64,000 bases of DNA from Ceratopteris richardii. Taxonomy: Eukaryota; Streptophyta; Polypodiopsida; Polypodiales; Pteridaceae. The position numbers and the translations under genes are program-made. Shown in pieces: positions 12,820 through 22,954 of this stretch. Below the pieces are notes generated by a model, which saw nothing but the letters and a program-made list of their open reading frames with translations, was not told where the DNA came from and did not search any database. The stretch spans positions 15,429,883-15,493,882 of the forward strand of contig CM035431.1 of NCBI GenBank assembly GCA_020310875.1, read 5' to 3'. Position 1 is the first letter of the stretch. Each line of letters begins with the position of its first letter.

Positions 12820-14644
12820 TTAGAGATCTGAAAAGCCTCTGATGCAAAACCGTTTAGGGAGCTGTGACAAATCTATGTCCTGCGAAAGAGTCTCTTATAC
12901 TCTTTTGTCATCCACAAAGACAATCTGTTATGGAAGTTCAGTTAAAAATTGTTTAAGCATTTTCCTTCTCGAGTCACTGTAGAATTTCACAGTAAAAAAA
13001 TACTCGAACCATTCTTTTAAGCTTGCTGTATGAAATTTACCTTTCTCTTAATATTCTCCTCCATCCCTAGACTCACAATCTTCCAAGCATACTTGAAATT
13101 GGAAGGAACATGCAGCATAAAGAGTTTTGCTAAGCGCTCAGGGTAGTGGTTCTGAACGACAAAGTTTTAAGCCAATTTATAGCGTTAAGATCCCTTTAAT
13201 TCATACATTCGTATAAGGTACATCATATAATATTAAATCTAACAATACCTGTAAGATTTTCAAAACTGCACGGTAGCCATACGTATCTATATTCTCACTG
13301 CTGCAGCCCTCCATATTAGCTATCAAAACAAACTTCTCTTGACCCTTTGGAAGGCTACAATAAAAAGTTCTTAAATTTTAATTCCATCGTACCAAATTGA
13401 ATGCAGAGCTGTGCACATCACAAGCTAGATATAGAGAAAACAAAAAGTGAAAAATGAAGTGAAGCGCTTTTGAAAATGTTTTAAAGCATAACCGATAAAT
13501 CTGCATACCTCACAATAGCTTTATCGAGGCCATAGACAACGAATCCTACGGAGAATTATAAGAGTAACTCATCCATATGCAGAATCAATCTTGGATACTC
13601 GACATGAAAGCATGATGAATGGTGTAACGCTTACGAATGAATTCGTTGAGGTCACAATCACTATGCTTTTATGCCAAAAGCACCCCATTAGGACAACCAT
13701 TTCTATCAACACCTTGAAGAAATATCTTCTTCTTTGCAAGCTCGCTCTTGATATTTGACTCATCGATAAATCCGTTTGGTTTAAGAAGTTGCATCCATTT
13801 CAAATTCTCCCATAAGGATTTGAGAGCTTTCTCAACATTCAATGATTGGGCTCTCACAAATCTTTGTCGTGTACCATGGTCAATTTTTTGCACAAACTTC
13901 ATTATAGGCAAGAGTGAGTTGACATTTCTATTAAGCTCGTATTTATCAAAATCTCGACCTAGGTCAGCGCACTGACTAATTCTATTGAAATATTAAGGCT
14001 AAGGCAAAATCACGTAAAAGAATCGTCTCCTCAACAATTTCAGAAGCAGCTTTGAATGTAAGAGATTGTAATGGAGACGTATTCAATAAACATCTAAAAT
14101 CGTCTTAACACTATTATTTGCAATAATTTATGTCATAAAGTTTTACTTAGAGACGATATCAGTGATTGTACTTAGGTCAGCATTTTCGTAGATGATCATG
14201 AGAAGTCGTTAACCAAATGAAGCGTTGATTAGGGCTCTATTTCTGCAGTAAGGGATAAATTCTCAGTTTCATCAGGATAAGCAGGTCTGATGCTGAATTT
14301 CTACTCAAAAGGTGAAGCAATATCTACTTAGAATTGCAAATTTTTATGGATCCTAAAACAAGGATGTCCAAGCTATCAGGAAAATGAAATTAAAGAGTTA
14401 CACTAAAACAGTTTCTGGTGTGCGTATATATCTGGATATTAGCATTAGCCAGATGACTGGGAACTAGCCGAACAAACTAACAAACGAAATGAAAAAGTAT
14501 CAAACAAGATTTAGAATAATATGAGAAGGTTGATCTTGATGAAACGGCTCTTTTACGTAACTTGAAACGTGAATCTATATCCTGCAAACGATCATAGAGT
14601 TGTTGTACTGCTTCTGCCTCGTTTCCAGTATGTTCTGGACCCAT
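12820..14644 (-). pseudogene. SEC14-like (CRAL-TRIO) lipid-transfer protein gene, six exons, two in-frame stops
   Basis: Plant SEC14-like proteins bind and move phosphatidylinositol-type lipids between membranes. Six minus-strand exons fit together with consistent phase and GT-AG introns: 14557-14644 (ATG, MGPEHTGNEAEAVQQLYDRL), 13635-13958 (CRAL-TRIO N part, FVRAQSLNVEKAL, then KIFLQGVDRNGCP), 13509-13545 (FVVYGLDKAIV), 13249-13354 (PKGQEKFVLIANMEG, YGYRAVLKILQ), 13041-13151 (NHYPERLAKLFMLHVP, YAWKIV), 12820-12924 (IVFVDDKRV, stop, then DIDLSQLP). The order and spacing match the CRAL-TRIO domain of short plant SEC14-like proteins. The frame is broken by TAA at 13669-13671 and by TAA inside the last exon (about 12895-12897), so the first product would stop after about 125 residues. 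The exon 1/2 boundary is the least certain. Decay is the simplest reading; a sequencing or assembly error at both sites is less likely. Confidence 0.85.
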
Positions 14645-14745
14645 GGTTGTAGCTGCGCTATGGATACTCTGTTAGAGCGACTGAATCTCTTTGAAATGGT
14701 TTAAATGCTGCAATAGCTTAAACTTCGTTTATCGATCACGCTTAC

Positions 14746-14750
<5 letters not shown>

Positions 14751-14794
<44 letters not shown>
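14751..14794 (-). repeat. (AG)22 microsatellite in the presumed 5' UTR
   Basis: Twenty-two perfect AG units; read on the coding (minus) strand this is a CT tract about 107 bp upstream of the SEC14-like ATG and downstream of a TATA box. Pyrimidine-rich CT tracts are common in plant 5' UTRs and core promoters. Confidence 0.9.
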
Positions 14795-14796
<2 letters not shown>

Positions 14797-14834
14797 GTGC
14801 GTTCAATAGACGCAGTAAAAGTTGCTGATGGATA

Positions 14835-14842
14835 TATTTATA
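14835..14842 (-). promoter_or_regulatory. TATA box candidate of the SEC14-like gene
   Basis: TATAAATA on the minus strand, about 190 bp upstream of the ATG. With a start about 30 bp downstream, the CT tract would sit in the leader. Assigned only from sequence and position. Confidence 0.5.
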
Positions 14843-14857
14843 TCTCCGGAGCGGACA

Positions 14858-14975
14858 CGATCTCATATACATTCTTTACCAGAACGAGGTAAACGCCTGT
14901 GAAATTCGAATAAGGCAATCACCGACCACATCTGAAGCACTCTTGGGCTGAAAAGAATTAGTAATCAACGAGATG
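14858..14975. repeat. upstream segment with a diverged copy at 18295-18500
   Basis: The block containing CGAATAA, ACCGACCAC, TCTGAA, TTAGTAATCA and GAGATGC aligns in the same orientation with 18295-18410, and again with its tandem repeat to 18500. Divergence is clear but the motif order is kept. Function unknown; it lies just upstream of the SEC14-like promoter. Confidence 0.55.
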
Positions 14976-15310
14976 CATAACGAGATGCATATCAAAGAGA
15001 ACAACAATACTAGCATCCTTTGAACCGCGTGGACCTCGAAATTATTTCTGCTTTTGCTACCTTTGTTACTCTCTCTCCCGAGTCACGGGAAAAAGCAAAA
15101 GCACTCCAATAATATATGGACCAGAAACGATATCTGTCCGTCCAGAAAAGCCTGAGGGAGTCAATGGTCCGTATGCGAGACTTTTGCAGACCGTCAATAT
15201 TTTGATGTAGTCATCTTTTTCTGAGGAAGAAAAAGAGTTGAAATGTTCTGCCGATGCTGTGGTAAGACATGCTTATATTGCCCTGTTCGTGGATATAATA
15301 ATGCGTGTAT

Positions 15311-15507
15311 TGTTAATATATTTTGGTAATCATGTTTATGAGGACACTTAGGACAGCCGGGGCTCTTTTTTGTTTCTTTAAGAGGTTTTTTCCCCACTTG
15401 TATATGTGCCTATAACCCGGGTTACTTATCTTTGTACATTCAATTCATTTAGCTCCTTCTTCTTCCTTATAGTGTTTGTGTGCTTCCATAGGCCTCAAAC
15501 TCTAACA
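15311..15507 (+). repeat. B-family LTR, old copy, followed by primer binding site
   Basis: TGTTAATATATTTTGG to CTCTAACA aligns along its whole length with the 230 bp LTR of the complete B element (CCGGGGC, AGAGGTTTTTTCCCC, TTACTTATCTTTGTACATTC). A PBS-like GGTATCAGAG follows at 15511-15520. About 33 bp shorter than the reference LTR through small deletions. Confidence 0.88.
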
Positions 15508-15670
15508 ATTGGTATCAGAGAAGTTCATCGCTTCATCTAGGGCATCTTGCAACACCCCTCCGGTCATAGTACAGGAATCACATGAAAATTTGTGAGCATA
15601 CTCAGAGGATGTGTTGGCTTCATCTAAGCTCCTCTCTGCCTCCTAACACACTATTATAGGCAAAGTAGAG
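15508..15670 (+). pseudogene. B-family leader remnant
   Basis: The untranslated leader after the LTR follows the B reference leader (44918-45080): ACACCCCTCCG, GTGAGCATACTCAG and the ACACACTATTAT segment. Homology fades near 15670 and no gag is recognisable downstream. Confidence 0.7.
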
Positions 15671-17249
15671 GAGCTTTCATAGTAATTATTTCTTTATTCT
15701 CTTTGCATTCGAGTCACCTTCTCACACTTTGGAATCAAAAACTATTTGCAGAAAGAGATGATATGCTCATTTTTGGAGCATCCAAAGGACACATAGTGCT
15801 AGTTGGGTGGATTTCATGATGACTTCATTCATATATACTAATTAAAGACTTAAAGAAGCTACAAGAAAGTGAATAGCGTGAAAGAGAATACAAATGTTTG
15901 CGTCACTTCTTTGAAACTAAATTGGAGGATGGTAATTATACTTATGAAGAACCGTTTCTGATGCAATCACATTAAAAAAAAGTGAAAAAGTGCTCGACTG
16001 GTCTTTTTCCATGGCGGTTTATGCGTCTTAAGGATGAACTCGAGAATATGATCTATATTGTACATAACTTAGAATTCTTGAAAATGTGGAGGTCTTTGTT
16101 ATAGTCATATGAGTCTAATGCAGTGAAACATAGAGATCTATTCAAGTTCAAAAATATAATTTCTAAATAGTTTTACTATATTTTATACAAGAATAATGAT
16201 GTAGACTTGGAATATGAGATTGATGCCATGTCAATAAACTACTATGTATAAAAAGTCAAATTTCCCTACACGTATCTATTGAGAAAAACATTGTTTAAAG
16301 GACATGGCCTAAAGCTAGAGGAAACATAGTGTATAATCATTCATGATTAAAGCTCAATATAATCCATTGCAAATATTTAGATATCCATGAGCTCGTTGAA
16401 ATTATCCAAATACACAAAGAGTTAGAACTGTGACGAAAAGGGAAATGTGCATGTATATGTTAAGAAGATAAAGTTCTACTACCAATTAACAAAGATGGAG
16501 TGAATGATAGTAATGTTTCTTCATCATTGATTAGAGAGAAACACAATAAACTTGAGATTGAACAAGGATCTAGAGAGACTAAAAAGCCATGCGGAAATAA
16601 ACAAGATAATCTACAAGTGCACATAGAAGAAACATTTATAATAAGAACAGATATTAGGCACGAAATCCGAGTGATGAAGGAGTTTAGAGGTAAAGAAACC
16701 ATATTAAATCCGAGTAGGTTTAGATCAATGTGAAGGAAAACATCATAAATTCAATGAGGTATAATGCTACATATCGAAGAAGCATGCATGTTTCTAGCAT
16801 ACTCAACCAATTAGAGTTCGGAGATCCATTCAAATTTATATGATCAGAGGGAAAACAAAGCACTAAATGTTAGAGATCTAGATAAATAACGAATCAAGAG
16901 GTCAATAGGAAGACATGAAGAGGTTAATGGAGTGCAAGGCGTAGAGCAATATCCAAATTGGCACATAGCATACTGAATTTCTCAGAAGAATAAAGGTGAA
17001 GTTTGGTGATGAGACATTCAATGATTTGATATAGAGAAAACTTGCATAGCAGACTTTGCACATTAGTACATCTTTGAGCTTACTTTTACCTTGAACCATA
17101 AGAAATCTGCAAGTCTACGACTACAAATTGCTTGACTTATGTTTGATTAATATTTATGATTCATATCTATAGGTTCAAGAGTGTACCCAAATCTTGTAGT
17201 TAAAGATCATGAATATAACTACGAATATAAGAAGGTTTGTATATATCCA
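15671..17249. other. unassigned AT-rich DNA
   Basis: About 1.6 kb with only short open frames, such as 16500-16733. It could be decayed element interior because it follows a B leader, but I cannot match it to B gag or to any family. No structural RNA or LTR terminus was seen. Confidence 0.5.
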
Positions 17250-18294
<1,045 letters not shown>

Positions 18295-18319
18295 GATGCA
18301 TACACAGTCTTTTCCAGAA

Positions 18320-18500
18320 AGATGCTAACACCTGTTGTGAAGCAAAGTCCGAATAACTGAATCTCCGACCACTTCTGAATATCACTAAGGCCTAATAACT
18401 TAGTAATCAGATGCTAACACCTGTTGTGAAGCGAAGTCCGAATAACTGAATCTCCGGCCACTTCTGAATATCACTAAGGCCTAATAATAACTTAGTAATC
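18320..18500. repeat. 89 bp tandem duplication
   Basis: The unit starting AGATGCTAACACCTGTTGTG at 18320 is repeated at 18409. The copies differ at a few bases and by a 3 bp ATA insertion in the second (near 18485). The unit is itself related to the region upstream of the SEC14-like gene. Confidence 0.9.
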
Positions 18501-18584
18501 AGGCCACTTTCTCAAATGCTTTGAAAGTGACCACTTTCACCTTTTGAAACAGTTGAAGCTTCAATCCGTTTCCACTGTGCTACT

Positions 18585-18735
18585 TTGAAGCTCTCCCCCC
18601 ATCTAAACTCTGCAAGATCTATCCCTTCTCTGTGAGATTTGGGGGCCCTCTTCAATTGTACTTTTATTTTCCTTTTATTCAATAAAAGTTTGGGAGAGTA
18701 GGCTAAGGCAGAACTTCCTTTGTATTAAAAAAAAA
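18585..18735 (+). mobile_element. LINE 3' end fragment with poly(A)
   Basis: About 150 bp ending in nine A residues (18727-18735). It aligns with the 3' end of the LINE at 26085-28218: GATTTGGGGG, CAATTGTAC, GGGAGAGTAGGC and GAACTTCCTTTGTATTAAAA versus GAACTTCCTTTATATTAAAA. It is a severely 5'-truncated insertion of the same or a sister family. The left boundary is approximate and I found no target duplication. It abuts the minus-strand B fragment. Confidence 0.75.
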
Positions 18736-19079
18736 TCTCTCATTACAAGATAAGAGGAGTTGCTAGTGCATGTGACAGTATTCCCTATAGGGATAGACTC
18801 GAGTGAACTAAAGAAGTGCACTTCAAGGTAACATGTTTGGTTTCCCCATTATCAAAGTACCACACATCTGAGTCTACTACACACATACACTGCTCATGAG
18901 AAGATGGTTCATAGTTGCATACAATAGTAAATGCCCATTCATCATTTTGAGAAAGATAAGCAGACTCTATTTTAGGCATAGAGGAACCTACAACAACCAT
19001 TCGTGCCTCTTTCTTCTATGCATCTTTTGTAGCCTGTTTTGGAGATTCATTATTCATTTCATTTTCCTTTTTTCTTACA
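18736..19079 (-). pseudogene. B-family gag end/protease fragment
   Basis: Reading right to left, this follows the B reference from the gag zinc-knuckle region through protease. AKKKEA-like Lys/Glu-rich residues are followed by NDEWAFTIVCN, then VVDSDVWYFDNGETKH, then the CACTCGAG segment and CACATGC. The protease motif is DNG instead of DSG. It breaks off at the LINE scrap on the left and at the primer binding site of element C on the right. It is probably the downstream half of the B element whose LTR and leader lie at 23815-24308. Confidence 0.88.
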
Positions 19080-19091
19080 TGGTATCAGAGC
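19080..19091 (+). other. primer binding site of copia C
   Basis: TGGTATCAGAGC. Element C begins exactly here: the bases to the left belong to the minus-strand B fragment, so the 5' LTR of C is missing. Confidence 0.85.
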
Positions 19092-19116
19092 ATAGGAAGG
19101 TATAGAAGATTGGAGA

Positions 19117-19362
19117 GATCGTGGAGGCAAAGCAATCAACTCTAGCATTTGTGAAAGGAATGCTTCAACAATCAAGCTTGTGAGAGGTAAATGCTTCAAC
19201 TCCAAATTTTGTGGTAGGTAAAGGCTTCAACATTGGAGTTCTTTGGAGGCAAAGGCTTTAACACTATAGCTTGTGGGAGGCAAAGCATTCAACGCTAGTG
19301 TTGTTGGGAGGCAAAGGATTCAAGGCTTCAAGCTCATGGGACACAAGGACTTCAATAGTATG
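19117..19362 (+). repeat. eight-unit ~31 bp tandem repeat in the C leader
   Basis: Eight degenerate units of 29-32 bp with the pattern CTTGTGGGAGGCAAAGGCTT followed by CAACANTAG. They start about 25 bp after the primer binding site and run into the beginning of gag. Unit boundaries are set by the recurring GGAGGCAAAG and TTCAAC motifs. Confidence 0.85.
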
Positions 19363-19439
19363 GAGGTGTTAGCATCTAGAAGTGGAAGTGGAAGTGGAGT
19401 TGGTGCAATGGATTTGCACTATGGGTTCATCCACCAACC

Positions 19440-20394
19440 TTCAGTGAAGGCAAGTTAGATGGTATGAATTATTTTCTTTGGAAGTTCAAGATTACAGTTA
19501 TCCTTGATTCTTATGATCTTTTGGAGATGGTGATGGGAAGCGAGTAAGAGCCACAACCTATCTTTGACCCATTGGATCCGAGTATGGCGATTCTTCCAAA
19601 TGCAAAGTTTCTACACGATTGGAAGATAAGGAATGCAAATGCACTATACTATATAGCTAACAATTGTATGGAATCTATTCTACCTCTTATTCAGCATACA
19701 TCCAAGGCAAGTGAGGCATGGAGTATATTGAGGAGTCACTATGAGGTAAGAAACCAAACATGCATTCAAAATTTAGAAAATCAATTGAAAGTAGAGAAGT
19801 TTGCAGGAGAGAAGATGATGGCATCCATTACTCAGATCAAGAAGCCATCTGATAGAATGGCTTGTGAAGGGATAGAGAAGACTACCAAGGGACTAGCTCA
19901 AAGGTGTCTCCGAAATTCTCCACCAAAGTATGATGGAAGGGTAACTACTCTCAACACTCAGATGAGACCTCAAGCTTTGACACTTGAAGAGTTTTATTCA
20001 ATACCAATGGAAGAGGATTTGCAGCTTAAAGCCCAAGTAAGAAGTAGTTAGGGAGATGGTATATTCTCCACCAATGCATCAAGTAAAGGTGGTTCCTCAA
20101 CCAAAGGTAAGAATGCAAAGAGGAGGAGTAGCAAGAAGAAGATTCAAGGACAATGCTTCCATTGCAAAAGGAAGGGACATGCAATTGCAGATTTTCATGT
20201 CAAGAGGATAGATGAAGTGAAGGAGGAGACAATACATGGAGCCAAAGCAAAGGTGGTATGCTCCTCAACACAAGAAGAATCAATTATGGATTCATGGGTA
20301 CTAGACAATGGTGCATCTCATCAAATAACCAATGATATAGGTCAATCTAGTTCTATGCAGCCTCAGCAAGAACCCATCATGGTGACAGGGACAG
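19440..20394 (+). pseudogene. copia C gag, first copy, fused to element 3' end
   Basis: Gag of a copia element. The start (EGKLDGMNYFLWKFKI) is followed by a stop near 19548, then an open frame 19572-20051 with AWSILRSHYEVRN (UBN2-type gag) and TLEEFYSIPMEEDLQLK. TAG at about 20049 interrupts the link to the zinc knuckle CFHCKRKGH, whose last Cys is Phe. Protease is represented by WVLDNGASHQIT (DNG for DSG). At 20394 the sequence jumps from protease to the RNase H end and polypurine tract, deleting integrase and RT. 19858-20394 is repeated at 20583-21119. Confidence 0.88.
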
Positions 20395-20479
20395 GGACAT
20401 GGCCAATGCTCCACCCTCATGGAAGACTTGGCATCAAGCCAAGAAGGTAGTTCACCTTTGGGTGTACATTGAGGGGGGG
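20395..20479 (+). pseudogene. copia C 3' end scrap with polypurine tract
   Basis: Matches the region just before the second polypurine tract (near 22890-22954): GGCCAAGAAGGTAGTTCACC-like sequence, then ACATTGAGGGGGGG. It is joined directly to protease on its left, marking a large internal deletion. Confidence 0.8.
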
Positions 20480-20583
20480 TGTAAGATATGCTCAATGCCT
20501 CACCCTTATGTAGCACCACCATTGTTCCATAACACTCTATTTTGTAAGGCCCCCATTATGAGGAGAAGCCATGTGAGAGTGTT
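20480..20583 (+). repeat. first 104 bp of a C-family LTR (inverted-repeat arm 1)
   Basis: TGTAAGATATGCTCAATGCC follows the polypurine tract as an LTR start should. After 104 bp it breaks off into a second copy of gag. The reverse complement of this block, with one mismatch seen, forms 23711-23814. Confidence 0.88.
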
Positions 20584-21373
20584 GGCTTGTGAAGGGATAG
20601 AGAAGACTACCAAGGGACTAGCTCAAAGGTGTCTCCAAAATTCTCCACCAAAGTATGATGGAAGGGTAACTACTCTCAACACTCAGGTGAGACCTCAAGC
20701 TTTGACACTTGAGGAGTTTTATTCAATACCAATGGAAGAGGATTTGCAGCTTAAAGCCCAAGTAAGAAGTAGTAAGGGAGATGCTATATTCTCCACCAAT
20801 GCATCAAGTAAAGGTGGTTCCTCAACCAAAGGTAAGAATGCAAAGAGAAGGAGTAGCAAGAAGAAGATTCAAGGACAATGCTTCCATTGCAAAAGGAAGG
20901 GACATGCAATTGCAGATTTTCATGTCAAGAGGATAGATGAAGTGAAGGAGGAGACAATACATGGAGCCAAAGCAAAGGTGGTATGCTCCTCAACACAAGA
21001 AGAATCAATTGTGGATTCATGGGTACTAGACAATGGTGCATCTCATCAAATAACCAATGATATAGGTCAATCTAGTTCTATGCAGCCTCAACAAGAACCC
21101 ATCATGGTGACAGGGACAGTATCGAAGGAGATGCAAAAGCAAGGTAATGTTATTCATCACTTACCTACAGTGAATGGAATGAAGGAACCTTATAGAGCTT
21201 GTATGGTGGGCAAGCCACATAGAGAGACATTCCCACAAGAAAGCAAGAGTAGGTCAAAGGCTCCTCTAGTGTTGGTATATGCTAACGTGTGTGGTAAGAT
21301 GTCTATACAGGCCTTGGGAGGATCTTCCTACATTGTGATCGTTGACGACTATAGCAGGAAGATGTGGATGTAA
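20583..21373 (+). pseudogene. copia C gag, second copy, to integrase start
   Basis: 20583-21119 duplicates 19858-20394 with only about ten differences seen. Here the gag frame stays open across the site that is TAG in copy 1. It carries CFHCKRKGH (last Cys replaced by Phe) and the protease motif WVLDNGASHQIT. After 21119 it continues into GAG-pre-integrase-like sequence and the first part of integrase (VYANVCGKMS with Asn for the first catalytic Asp, then DDYSRKMW), stopping at TAA 21371-21373. Confidence 0.85.
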
Positions 21374-22940
21374 TTTCTTCGTGATAAGGCTCAAGCTTTT
21401 GGTAAGATTAAAGAACAACCACAACTTGTTGAAAATGAACTATGGAAAAGTGTGAAGAAGCTTGGAATAGGAGGTGGTGGTGAGCTCAACTCAGAGGATT
21501 TGGAAGGCTTTTGCAAGTGCAAAGGGATAAAGTGTCAATCAGTGACACCTCACACATCACAGCACGATGGCATTATGGAATGCAAGAGTCACATCATTGT
21601 TGAGATAGCAATGTGTATGAGGGAAGGCATGAGTTTTCCTTATCAAAACAGAAAGATTCATCATGAAGTATACATTGGTAAGAATCCATCCATCTTAGAC
21701 TTTAGAATTTTTGAGAGTGTGTGTTATGCTCTTGTCCTAGGTCAAAGAAAGAACAAGTTGGAACCAAAAAGCAAGAGATGCATCTTCCTATGTCATAATG
21801 AAAAGCAAAGGGCTTTCATATTGTATGACCATGAGGCAAAGAAGATCAAAGGGAGCCGTGATGTGGTTTCTGTGGAGCAGCCACATGCAGTGGAGGAGAA
21901 GAAAAGAGCTTCCACTTTATCATCAAGCAAAGGAGTAATTCATTATGTACCTAGCCCAAGAGTCATCCCTACCTATGAACAGGAGGAAGCATCATCATCA
22001 GATGGTGAGAAGAGGGTCCACCAACCTAAAATCACCCAAACAGATTGGTTGTCACTAGAATGGGTGAAGGAAAATCTCTATGGTCAGAGTAATCCTATGC
22101 CAACAACTATTGAAGAGAAGGCAGAAGGATCAAGCAGATGACAGAGAATAGAAGAGCGCAAGTGGGCTTCTACTCGCATAGTCAGTATAGCCATGATGGT
22201 TGCGATTATGAAGGAAGTAATGAAGCCAATAATTGAAGATGAAGCACTTGTAGATTCGGCATGGAAGAAGGTTATGCAAGCCAATTTTCACAGCTTAATG
22301 AAGAATGAAGCGTGGGAGGTCACTAGCACCAAGTGGGCTTGACAGGTCAAGCACATGATACAAGACACATTGATACCACAAGGACTTTCACTCATGAAGG
22401 GTTTTAGTTTTCAATACTCTTTTGCTCTAATGACAAATATTTGCATCACAGTGATGCTAGCAGCTCAGATGAAGTGGAAAGTTTCTATGTTAGATGTCAA
22501 ATTAGAACCTTTGAACGTTGACATCAAGGAGGAGGTAAATGTGTTGCAACCACCAAGGTTTGAGGCTCCGCATTCAACGATCACATTATGTAAATTGAAG
22601 AAGGCATTCTATGTGATGAGACAAGCCCTAAGATCATTGTACCAACAGATAGACATTGGGAGCTACATGAAGGTCTTTGGTAGTCTTATCTACTTATGGA
22701 GTATCATAAAAGATATCAGTTTTCTAGTCAGATTTTTGAGAAGGCATGGGAATAGAGCTCATGAAGGACATTCAACAGTTGGCAAGCAAGTACACTTGAG
22801 AAGGATGGTGGAAACAGTCTACTATGCAACCATGAAGAATGCAACAGGTACCCTCAAGAAAGTGCTTTCAAAGGATCTACTTCAAATACATCTTCGAAGA
22901 CATGGCATTGGGCCAAGAAGGTAGTTCACCTTTGGGTGGA
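21374..22940 (+). pseudogene. copia C integrase-RT remnant, internally deleted
   Basis: The open frame 21452-22141 covers the integrase middle and tail (GGGGELNSEDLEGF, HTSQHDGIMECKSH, then KSKRCIFLCHNEKQRAF and a VVSVEQ end). RT follows at about 22190-22690: AWKKVMQANFHSLMKNEAW, SMLDVKLEPLNVDIKEEV, LCKLKKAFYVMRQALRSLYQ. It then jumps to SYMKVFGSLIYL, so the YVDD catalytic region is deleted. The end of RNase H is scrambled. Stops and missing catalytic motifs rule out function. Confidence 0.82.
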
Positions 22941-22943
22941 CAT

Positions 22944-22954
22944 TGAGGGGGGGG
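22944..22954 (+). other. polypurine tract of copia C
   Basis: A GAGGGGGGGG run after TGGGTGGACATT, matching the tract at 20471-20479. An LTR terminus (TGTTAGACATGG) follows immediately. Confidence 0.85.

Noticed and set aside
16500-16733. Possible gag frame after the B leader
   Set aside because: No zinc knuckle, UBN2-like pattern or match to B gag could be seen; left as unassigned DNA.
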